Assembly (NCBI GenBank): GCA_003250275.1
Contig: QKGW01000240.1
Coordinates: forward strand, 1-6,690
From: Alphaproteobacteria bacterium
GTDB taxonomy: Bacteria > Pseudomonadota > Alphaproteobacteria > Rhodospirillales > Rhodospirillaceae
Direction of reading: 5' to 3'
Length of the DNA stretch: 6,690 nucleotides
A model generated the notes under the pieces. That model was not told the origin of the DNA, ran no database searches, and was given only the letters and a program-made list of their open reading frames with translations. Position numbers and translations under genes: made by a program. Of the stretch, positions 1 to 5,147 are shown piece after piece. How positions within the stretch are numbered: the first letter of the stretch is position 1; every line of letters begins with the position of its first letter.

Positions 1-269
1 TCACCATCGTGCCGATCATGACCGCCGACAAGGCGGGGATCGACGGCGCGCGGTTCTTCTACCGCGGCAACGACATCCAGAACCTGCCGATCTTCCTCGA
101 CCACGGCGACCGCACGCTCGGTGCGTTCGGCGTCGGCAACCTGCCGGTCGGCGGCTTCATTACCGCCGAGGGCGAGCTGATCGCGCTCACCGACAATCTC
201 GACCTCACCCAGGAACCGGCGAAGGAGCTGCTGCGCATCTTCGCCACCACCGGCAAGCTGCCGCTCTAG
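1..269 (+). CDS. TlpA/thioredoxin-fold protein, C-terminal fragment (5' end outside window)
   Basis: The reading frame is open from the first base, so only the last 88 or so residues of a longer protein are visible. The fragment matches the C-terminal half of a TlpA/ResA-like thioredoxin domain. A strand reading TIVPIMTADK is followed by a helix (ARFFYRG), then NLPIFLD, then the segment GAFGVGNLP containing the likely cis-proline (codon 144-146). The strand pair FITAEGELIAL follows, and a final amphipathic helix rich in E, L and R ends the protein. Family members reduce or shuttle disulfides in the periplasm, often for cytochrome c maturation. The CxxC active site would lie upstream, so redox activity cannot be confirmed. 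After the cis-Pro this protein has VGGF, where TlpA proteins usually have T-T-F or T-S-F. The TAG stop overlaps the stop of the convergent gene. Family assignment rests on fold pattern only. Confidence 0.65.
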   Translation, partial: TIVPIMTADKAGIDGARFFYRGNDIQNLPIFLDHGDRTLGAFGVGNLPVGGFITAEGELIALTDNLDLTQEPAKELLRIFATTGKLPL

Positions 270-997
270 CGGTCGACCCGCAGGGTGCGGCCGTTGCGCT
301 CGAACAGCCGCCGCAGCCACATCGTCACGGCGAAGCCGACGTACGCGCCCATCAGCACGTCCGACGGATAGTGGATGGTGGTGAGCGCGCGGCTCGACCC
401 GACGAGCACCGCGACGAGGACGTAGAGCAGGTTGTAGCGCGGGTAGATCAGCGTCAGCGCGGTCATCGCCGCGACCACCGTCTGGGTGTGGCCGGAGGGG
501 AACGAGTACATCCCCATGTGGACGCCGAACGGATCGAGGCCGTAAAGCCCTTCGTCGAACAGGTAGCGCGGGCGGTAGCGCCCGACCGCGAACTTGATCA
601 GCTGTACCGCGGCCGCCGAGGTCGCCATCGCGACGACCATGAACCACGCCGAGCGTGCGAGGTTCATGAACTGGTCGTGCCGCGCGATCGTCGAGGAGAA
701 CCCGGCGAGGATGCGCCCGCCGAGCAGCAGCGCCGCGGCGAGCACGTACCACAGCCCCGAGAGGCCGATGTCGGTGAGGACCTTGAAGAAGCCGAAGGTC
801 TCGCGCGGCAGGTTGTCGCGCAGCAGGTGCGCGAGCGGCAGATCGAACCACGCGATCATCGCCGCGCACACCAGGCAGACGCCGAGCGTCGCCGCGGTCC
901 AGGGATTGGCCCGCGCGAACCGCCGCAAAAGCGCGCCGCCGCGCCGGATCAGCCCGGCGACGAAGCGGAACAGCGCGGCGGCGGGGCGCAGGTTCAT
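266..997 (-). CDS. PAP2-family membrane phosphatase
   Basis: This 243-residue integral membrane protein carries all three motifs of the type-2 phosphatidic acid phosphatase family. They are K135-x6-R142-P143, P167-S168-G169-H170 and S202-R203-x5-H209-x3-D213. H170 is the expected general acid, H209 the nucleophile and D213 its partner. Hydrophobic segments lie near residues 34-50, 80-98, 117-133, 172-186, 188-201 and 213-228, so the active site should face the periplasm. Relatives dephosphorylate undecaprenyl pyrophosphate, phosphatidate, phosphatidylglycerophosphate or lipid A phosphates (LpxE/LpxF); the substrate here cannot be read from sequence. The first 33 residues form a basic, R-rich amphipathic stretch. 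The ATG is 2 nt after the stop of the upstream glycosyltransferase gene (TGATCATG) and has no good Shine-Dalgarno of its own, which suggests translational coupling. The same frame stays open further upstream, but that part is antisense-type shadow within the glycosyltransferase gene. Confidence 0.93.
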   Translation of the reverse strand: MNLRPAAALFRFVAGLIRRGGALLRRFARANPWTAATLGVCLVCAAMIAWFDLPLAHLLRDNLPRETFGFFKVLTDIGLSGLWYVLAAALLLGGRILAGFSSTIARHDQFMNLARSAWFMVVAMATSAAAVQLIKFAVGRYRPRYLFDEGLYGLDPFGVHMGMYSFPSGHTQTVVAAMTALTLIYPRYNLLYVLVAVLVGSSRALTTIHYPSDVLMGAYVGFAVTMWLRRLFERNGRTLRVDR

Positions 998-999
998 GA

Positions 1000-2652
1000 T
1001 CAGGGGCCGTCGCGGCGGAACACCTGCAGGCGGAGTTCGCGTCCCTTCGAGTAGTTGAAGCCCGGCACCTCGGTGCGCGGCGCGAGCGGCGCGACGCCGC
1101 GTGCCGCGAGTTCGGCCTCGAACGCCGGCAGGTCGCGCGCGTCGACCACGCCGACCGCGCCGGGATCGTCGGCGAGAGCGTCGGCGACCGCTTCGGCGCT
1201 GACGAGACGGGTCTGGGTACCGATCAGGAACACCCCGCTCGGCTCCGAGTAGCCGGAGAGCGCGACGTCGGCATCCGCGGGGGCGATCGCGTGGATCGCG
1301 GCGGCGAGGCGCGGCGCGATCCACAGGCGGTCGAGGCTCGGGATCACCGACTGGAACACCCCGGCGTAGGTCGGCACCGCGAGCAGCACCGCGAACGCGG
1401 CGGCGGGCAGGTGCAGGCCGGACCACGATTTTTTGAGCGGCAGCAGCGCGGCGGCGAGGGCGCAGAGCGCGGTGGGGATGGCGAGCCAGGGGAAGCCGTC
1501 GCCGTAGAGGATCGGCAGCACGATCGCCGCGACCGCGAGAACCACGCCGACCGCCGCCCACACGCCGCCGACCGCCTTCTGCCAGACCTTGCCGAAGAGC
1601 GCGTAGACCGGCTCGCGCACCGCGAACAGCGCGGCGGCGATGAGCAGGCAGATCGCCGGGTAGAGCGGCAGCGGGTAGTGCGGCAGCTTGGTCGGCACGA
1701 GTTCGAAGACCAGCCACGACGGCACGATCCAGGCGAGGCAGAAGCGCACGCCCGGCTCGGCGCGCATCCGCCAGCTCCGCACCGCGGCGGGGACGAGGAA
1801 GAGCGAGCCCGGCCACAGGGTGAAGAGCGCGAGCGCGAGGTAGAGGCCGGGGAAGCCGCCGTGCGCCTCCTGGCCGCCGAGCAGCTTGGGGATCAGGTCT
1901 TCCTTGACCGCGGCGGAGACGAAATCCGCCTGCGGGCTGGCGGCGACCGCGATCATCCACGGCGCGACCACCGCGAGCGCGAGGATCAGGCCGGTGACCG
2001 GGCGCGTGGTGCCGAGCCAGCGCCAGCGGCGGTCGGCGATCACCAGCGCGAGCGCGGCGAGGCCCATCACCATCGGCGGCACCGGGCCCTTGATCAACAT
2101 CCCGAGGCCGAGCGCCAGCCACATCGCCGCGACCTGCCAGGTGGGCACGGCGGGTCCCTTGCGCGCCTGGAGGTAGAGCCGCGCGAGGCCGCCCATCGCG
2201 GCGACGACGCAGGCGAGCATCGCCGCGTCGGTCTTGGCCTGGTGCGCCTCGGCGACGAGGATCAGCGAGGAGGCGAGCAGCGCCGCGCCGGTGAACGCGA
2301 CGCCGCGGCCGAAGAGGTGCTTGCCGAAGCCGAAGGTCATCAGCACCGCGGCGGTCGCGCCGAGCCACGAGGGCAGGCGGTAGGGCCACGGGTCGGGCGA
2401 GGCGGCGTCGGAGAACGCCGCCACCGCGGCGGCCTGCGCCCAGTAGATGCCGACCGGCTTCTTGTTGCGCGGCGTGTCCTGGAAGTAGATCGAGACGAAA
2501 TCGCCGGTCTCGAGCATCTGCTTCGAGGCCTGCATGTAGCGGGATTCGTCGCGGTCGAGCGGCGGCACCGCCGACTGGCCGGGGATGTAGAGCCCCAGGC
2601 ACAGCAGCAGCAGCGCGAGATACGGGCGAACCCCGGTGAGCAGGCGTTGCAC
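1000..2652 (-). CDS. ArnT/GT39-like polyprenyl-phosphate-sugar glycosyltransferase
   Basis: This 550-residue polytopic membrane protein belongs to the ArnT/PMT (GT39/GT83) superfamily. These enzymes move a sugar from a polyprenyl-phosphate carrier onto an acceptor on the periplasmic side, such as lipid A or protein. After the first membrane helix (about 10-28), the first periplasmic loop has the acidic catalytic motif LDRDESRY with D35-E36. K65-P66 then precedes the second helix, equivalent to the KPP motif of ArnT. Further family marks are HQAKTD (137-142), IKGP (187-190) and TKLPHYPLPLYPA (321-333). About ten more hydrophobic segments run to residue 432, and a soluble C-terminal domain of roughly 115 residues follows. 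The length matches ArnT-type enzymes. The start is GTG, 8 nt after the etfA stop, with GAGGA spaced 5 nt away. The sugar and acceptor are unknown, so no gene symbol is given. Confidence 0.9.
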   Translation of the reverse strand: MQRLLTGVRPYLALLLLCLGLYIPGQSAVPPLDRDESRYMQASKQMLETGDFVSIYFQDTPRNKKPVGIYWAQAAAVAAFSDAASPDPWPYRLPSWLGATAAVLMTFGFGKHLFGRGVAFTGAALLASSLILVAEAHQAKTDAAMLACVVAAMGGLARLYLQARKGPAVPTWQVAAMWLALGLGMLIKGPVPPMVMGLAALALVIADRRWRWLGTTRPVTGLILALAVVAPWMIAVAASPQADFVSAAVKEDLIPKLLGGQEAHGGFPGLYLALALFTLWPGSLFLVPAAVRSWRMRAEPGVRFCLAWIVPSWLVFELVPTKLPHYPLPLYPAICLLIAAALFAVREPVYALFGKVWQKAVGGVWAAVGVVLAVAAIVLPILYGDGFPWLAIPTALCALAAALLPLKKSWSGLHLPAAAFAVLLAVPTYAGVFQSVIPSLDRLWIAPRLAAAIHAIAPADADVALSGYSEPSGVFLIGTQTRLVSAEAVADALADDPGAVGVVDARDLPAFEAELAARGVAPLAPRTEVPGFNYSKGRELRLQVFRRDGP

Positions 2653-2657
2653 GGTGG

Positions 2658-2662
2658 TCCTC
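2658..2662 (-). promoter_or_regulatory. Shine-Dalgarno GAGGA for the ArnT-like gene, overlapping the etfA stop
   Basis: On the minus strand the bases TGAGGACCACCGTG contain the etfA stop codon TGA, a GAGGA ribosome-binding core that shares the GA of that stop, and the GTG start 5 nt later. This supports the GTG as the true start and points to coupling with etfA translation. Confidence 0.7.
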
Positions 2663-2678
2663 AGGCGCTCAGGCGCTC
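2661..2678. repeat. 8-bp tandem duplication at the end of etfA
   Basis: The plus-strand unit TCAGGCGC occurs twice in a row and is followed by a further TC. On the minus strand this reads GAGCGCCT twice in a row, and it covers the last codons and the stop of etfA. The second unit creates the in-frame TGA that ends etfA. Confidence 0.8.
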
Positions 2679-3593
2679 GATCAGGGCCGGGACCGCCTCG
2701 AACACGTCGGCGACGAGGCCGTAATCGGCGACCTGGAAGATCGGCGCCTCGCTGTCCTTGTTGATCGCGACGATCACCTTCGAATCCTTCATGCCCGCGA
2801 GGTGCTGGATCGCGCCCGAGATGCCGACCGCGATGTAGAGGTCGGGGGCGACGATCTTGCCGGTCTGGCCGACCTGCGCGTCGTTGGGGATGAACCCGGC
2901 GTCGACCGCGGCGCGGCTCGCGCCGACCGCGCCGCCGAGGATGTCGGCGAGCTGCGAGACCAGGGCGAACGCGCCGTCGGAGCCGATGCCGCGCCCGCCC
3001 GCGACGACGACGCGCGCGGCGGTGAGCTCGGGGCGCACCGATTCGGTGACGCGGCGTTCGAGGAAGCGCGAAGCGCCGGGATCGGCCACAGCGGCGATCG
3101 GCTCGATCGCGGCCGCGCCGGTTTCGGCGGCGGGCGCGAAGGCGGTGGCGCGCACGGTGATCACCTTCTTCGCGTCGGTCGACTTGACCGTGGCGAGCGC
3201 GTTGCCGGCGTAGATCGGACGGACGAAGGTTTCGGCGTCGATCACCGCGACGATCTCGGAGACCTGCTGTACATCGATCAGCGCGGCGAGGCGCGGCATC
3301 ACGTTCTTGCCGGTGGCGGTGGCGGGAGCGAGGAGGGCGTCGTAACCCGAGGCGAGGCCGACGAGGAGGTCGGCGGCGGGCTCGGCGAGGAGTTCGTGAA
3401 ATACCGGATCGTCGGCGACCAGCACCTTGGCGACGCCGTCGAGCTTGGCGGCCTGCTGTGCCACCGCGTCGGCGCGATGGCCGATCACCACCACGTCGAC
3501 CTCGCCGCCGAGCTGCTTCGCGGCGGCGACGGCGGCGTGGGTCGCGGGCTTGAGGGAACGGTTGTCGTGTTCGGCGAGGACCAGGGCACGCAT
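2661..3593 (-). CDS. etfA: Electron transfer flavoprotein alpha subunit
   Basis: This 310-residue protein has the normal length for a bacterial EtfA. ETF is a soluble alpha-beta heterodimer carrying FAD. It accepts electrons from acyl-CoA and related dehydrogenases and passes them to ETF:quinone oxidoreductase. The N-terminal domain (about 1-185) begins MRALVLAEHD. The C-terminal FAD domain contains VVVAGGRGIGS (195-205), VGQTGKIVAPDLY (241-253) and the full EtfA signature at 252-280 with G257, S259-G260, Q263-H264, G267 and N278-x-D280. These contact the FAD in known structures. The pattern is that of classical respiratory ETF. The ATG shares its A with the etfB stop (TGATG), and AAGG lies 7 nt upstream inside etfB, so the two subunits are coupled for equal synthesis. 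The frame stays open upstream into etfB, but homology begins only at this ATG. Confidence 0.97.
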   Translation of the reverse strand: MRALVLAEHDNRSLKPATHAAVAAAKQLGGEVDVVVIGHRADAVAQQAAKLDGVAKVLVADDPVFHELLAEPAADLLVGLASGYDALLAPATATGKNVMPRLAALIDVQQVSEIVAVIDAETFVRPIYAGNALATVKSTDAKKVITVRATAFAPAAETGAAAIEPIAAVADPGASRFLERRVTESVRPELTAARVVVAGGRGIGSDGAFALVSQLADILGGAVGASRAAVDAGFIPNDAQVGQTGKIVAPDLYIAVGISGAIQHLAGMKDSKVIVAINKDSEAPIFQVADYGLVADVFEAVPALIERLSA

Positions 3594-4345
3594 CACAGCA
3601 CCTTCGCTTCGTTCTTGAGCTTCTCGACGAGTTCGTCCACCGAGGCGACGATCACCCCGGCCTTGCGGTGCGGCGGATCCTCGACCTTGAGGGTGACGAG
3701 GCGCGGCGCGACGTCGACGCCGAGCGCCTCGGGCGTCGTGGCGTCGAGCGGTTTCTTCTTCGCCTTCATGATGTTGGGCAGCGACGCGTAGCGCGGCTCG
3801 TTGAGGCGGAGGTCGGTGGTGAGGATGCACGGCGTGGCGAGGGAGAGGGTTTCGAGGCCGCCGTCGATCTCGCGCACCACGGTGATCCGGCCGTTGCCGT
3901 CGGGCGACGCCTCGGAGATGAAGGTGCCCTGCGGCCAGCCGAGCAGCGCCGCGAGCATCTGGCCGGTCTGGTTGCTGTCGTCGTCGATCGCCTGCTTGCC
4001 GAGGATCACCGCGCCGGGAGCCTCCTCCGCCGCGATCGCCTTGAGGATTTTCGCGACCGCGAGCGGCTCCACCTCGGCGTCGGTCTGCACCAGGATCGCG
4101 CGGTCGGCGCCCATCGCGAGCGCGGTGCGCAGGGTGTCCTGCGCCGCCTGCGGGCCGATGCTGACGGCGACGACCTCGGTCGCCTTGCCCTGTTCCTTCC
4201 AGCGCACCGCTTCCTCGACCGCGATCTCGTCGAACGGGTTCATCGACATCTTGAGGTTGGCGGTGTCGACGCCGGTGTGATCCGGTTTGATGCGGATCTT
4301 GACGTTGTAGTCGACCACCCGCTTGACCGCGACGAGGAGCTTCAT
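3593..4345 (-). CDS. etfB: Electron transfer flavoprotein beta subunit
   Basis: This 250-residue EtfB begins MKLLVAVKRVVDYNVK, as the family does. The AMP-binding region includes NPFDE (36-40) and the D121-D123, S124-N125-Q126-T127-G128 segment. The EtfB signature is at 157-178 (VREIDGG, then P172). The partner-recognition loop LNEPRYASLPNIMKAKKK (181-198) contains L189, which matches the anchoring leucine (Leu195) of human ETF. K194 and K197 correspond to the lysines that are methylated in mitochondrial ETF and in some alphaproteobacterial ETFs. These residues support a classical ETF using structural AMP, not an electron-bifurcating type. The start is supported by GGAGAG (4352-4357), spaced 6 nt from the ATG. 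The gene lies downstream of the adenosyltransferase on the same strand, an arrangement I recall from other alphaproteobacteria. Confidence 0.97.
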   Translation of the reverse strand: MKLLVAVKRVVDYNVKIRIKPDHTGVDTANLKMSMNPFDEIAVEEAVRWKEQGKATEVVAVSIGPQAAQDTLRTALAMGADRAILVQTDAEVEPLAVAKILKAIAAEEAPGAVILGKQAIDDDSNQTGQMLAALLGWPQGTFISEASPDGNGRITVVREIDGGLETLSLATPCILTTDLRLNEPRYASLPNIMKAKKKPLDATTPEALGVDVAPRLVTLKVEDPPHRKAGVIVASVDELVEKLKNEAKVL

Positions 4346-4351
4346 CCAGTT

Positions 4352-4357
4352 CTCTCC
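4352..4357 (-). promoter_or_regulatory. Shine-Dalgarno GGAGAG for etfB
   Basis: On the minus strand GGAGAG is followed by 6 nt (AACTGG) and then the etfB ATG. It is a strong site and fixes the etfB start. Confidence 0.8.
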
Positions 4358-4372
4358 ACAAAACGTACCGTG

Positions 4373-4423
4373 GCACGCGGAAACCCGCGCCTCCGCGATC
4401 GGAGGCTACGCGCTCCCGCGTGC
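4373..4423. repeat. Nested inverted repeat in the etfB leader
   Basis: The outer arms are GCACGCGG (4373-4380) and CCGCGTGC (4416-4423), perfect 8-bp complements. Between them sits a perfect 7-bp hairpin, GCCTCCG (4389-4395) and CGGAGGC (4400-4406), with a 4-nt loop CGAT. The 51-bp element occupies much of the 109-bp gap between the adenosyltransferase gene and etfB. It ends about 15 nt before the etfB ribosome-binding site, on the upstream side. Read on the minus strand, the direction of transcription here, a T8 tract lies immediately before the structure, so the structure is not itself a standard intrinsic terminator in that direction. It could be an RNA structure controlling etfBA, a protein-binding palindrome, or a dispersed REP-like repeat. 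The function is unknown. Confidence 0.7.
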
Positions 4424-4454
4424 AAAAAAAAGCCTCTTTACCCGAACCCGGGCC
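4424..4454 (-). terminator. Possible weak terminator or pause site after the adenosyltransferase gene
   Basis: Minus-strand transcription past the adenosyltransferase stop reaches a short G/C hairpin (CCCG, GGTT loop, CGGG, about 4441-4452). About ten bases later comes an uninterrupted T8 tract (4431-4424), the longest homopolymer in this GC-rich window. The hairpin is short and not directly next to the T tract, so this is at best a leaky terminator or pause site. If it works, it would partly separate the adenosyltransferase transcript from etfBA. Confidence 0.3.
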
Positions 4455-5027
4455 TCAGCGATTGGCGCCCGGCACCCAGAGCACGTCGGCCGTGCCCTTG
4501 TCGTTGAGGTAGCGCGCCATCACGAACAGGTGGTCGGAGAGGCGGTTGGCGTACTTGAGCGCGTCGGGATTGACCGGTTCCTGCTCGATCAGCACCGACA
4601 TTTCGCGCTCGGCGCGCCGCACCACCGAGCGGGCGAGGTGCAGATACGCCGCCGCCGCGCCGCCGCCCGGAAGAATGAACGACTTGAGGGGCTGGAGTTC
4701 CGCGTTCATCGCATCGATCTCTTTCTCGAGGCGCTTGACCTGCTCGGGCTTGACGCGCAGCACCATCGCCGGATCCTCGTCCTCCTTGATCGGGGTGCAG
4801 AGGTCCGCGCCGAGGTCGAAGAGGTCGTTCTGGATGCGCGCGAGCATCGCGTCCGCCTCGGCGTCGCCCGAGGTGTGGACGCGCGCGAGACCGATCACGC
4901 CGTTGGCCTCGTCGACGGTGCCGTAGGACGACACGCGCAGGGAGCCCTTGTTGACGCGGGTGCCGTCGCCCAAAGAGGTCTTTCCCTTGTCGCCGCCTCG
5001 GGTATAAATGCGCGTGAGTTGGACCAT
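4455..5027 (-). CDS. pduO: PduO-type ATP:cob(I)alamin adenosyltransferase
   Basis: This 190-residue protein matches the usual length of the PduO/MMAB family. These trimeric cytosolic enzymes transfer the adenosyl group of ATP to cob(I)alamin, giving adenosylcobalamin for enzymes such as methylmalonyl-CoA mutase. The N-terminal ATP-binding motif TRGGDKGKTSLGDG lies at 9-22. KSFILPGGG (115-123), the R-rich helix ARSVVRRAERE (132-142) and NRLSDHLFVMARY (161-173) with D165 complete the family pattern; those segments form the ATP and corrin sites. The chosen ATG gives the canonical MVQLTRIYTRGGDKG start and has AAGGA at 5035-5039, spaced 7 nt. A longer in-frame start near 5135 would add non-conserved residues and reach into the divergent promoter region. 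The gene is often labelled cobO in alphaproteobacteria, but it is unrelated in fold to the CobA/CobO P-loop enzymes. Confidence 0.95.
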   Translation of the reverse strand: MVQLTRIYTRGGDKGKTSLGDGTRVNKGSLRVSSYGTVDEANGVIGLARVHTSGDAEADAMLARIQNDLFDLGADLCTPIKEDEDPAMVLRVKPEQVKRLEKEIDAMNAELQPLKSFILPGGGAAAAYLHLARSVVRRAEREMSVLIEQEPVNPDALKYANRLSDHLFVMARYLNDKGTADVLWVPGANR

Positions 5028-5147
5028 GGGTTCGTCCTTTCCTGTTTGGGACCGTCTCGTCCGGTCTGATTTCGGGTTGCGGTGTCGCGGAGCTTCGGGG
5101 AAGGTTCTGGTCGCGGCGCAGCCGAGTGTAACCAACGGAACGCAGGA
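5028..5147. promoter_or_regulatory. Divergent promoter region between the adenosyltransferase gene and lptG
   Basis: This 120-bp gap separates two genes that point away from each other, so promoters for both should lie here or slightly inside the genes. I find no convincing -35/-10 pair. The best single -10-like hexamer on the minus strand is TACACT (about 5126-5131), without a good -35 at the right distance. A short inverted repeat, GACCG (5050-5054) and CGGTC (5062-5066) with a 7-nt spacer, lies just upstream of the adenosyltransferase ribosome-binding site. It could be an operator or a small leader hairpin. No cobalamin riboswitch elements are visible, and the space is too short for a typical one. 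Confidence 0.45.
5035..5039 (-). promoter_or_regulatory. Shine-Dalgarno AAGGA for the adenosyltransferase gene
   Basis: On the minus strand AAGGA lies 7 nt before the ATG at 5027. It selects this start over the longer in-frame alternative. Confidence 0.7.

Noticed and set aside
998..2602. Long minus-strand reading frame continuous with the PAP2 gene
   Set aside because: The product upstream of residue M1 of PAP2 is Arg/Ala/Gly/Pro-rich low-complexity sequence, an out-of-frame reading of the ArnT-like gene. High GC removes stop codons in the shadow frames.
1291..2724. 477-codon plus-strand open frame opposite the ArnT-like gene
   Set aside because: Its composition (mostly R, G, E, A, H, D) has no domain or membrane pattern, and it lies antisense to a gene with clear family motifs.
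2661..4345. Electron-bifurcating (FixAB-type) ETF
   Set aside because: The AMP-site region (DDDSNQTGQ), the RYASLPNIMKAKKK recognition loop and the absence of fixC/fixX neighbours fit classical respiratory ETF.
3594..4376. Extension of the etfA frame upstream through etfB
   Set aside because: The extra residues are R/G/A-rich shadow sequence; EtfA homology and a ribosome-binding site begin at the ATG at 3593.
4373..4431. Plus-strand intrinsic terminator formed by the palindrome
   Set aside because: On the plus strand the palindrome is followed by A8, not T8, and no plus-strand gene ends nearby.
5028..5135. Longer N-terminus for the adenosyltransferase from a GTG near 5135
   Set aside because: The added residues are unlike family members, and the internal ATG has a well-spaced AAGGA and gives the canonical N-terminus.
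5028..5147. Cobalamin riboswitch upstream of the adenosyltransferase gene
   Set aside because: The region is only 120 bp and shows no B12-box-like sequence or multi-helix core.
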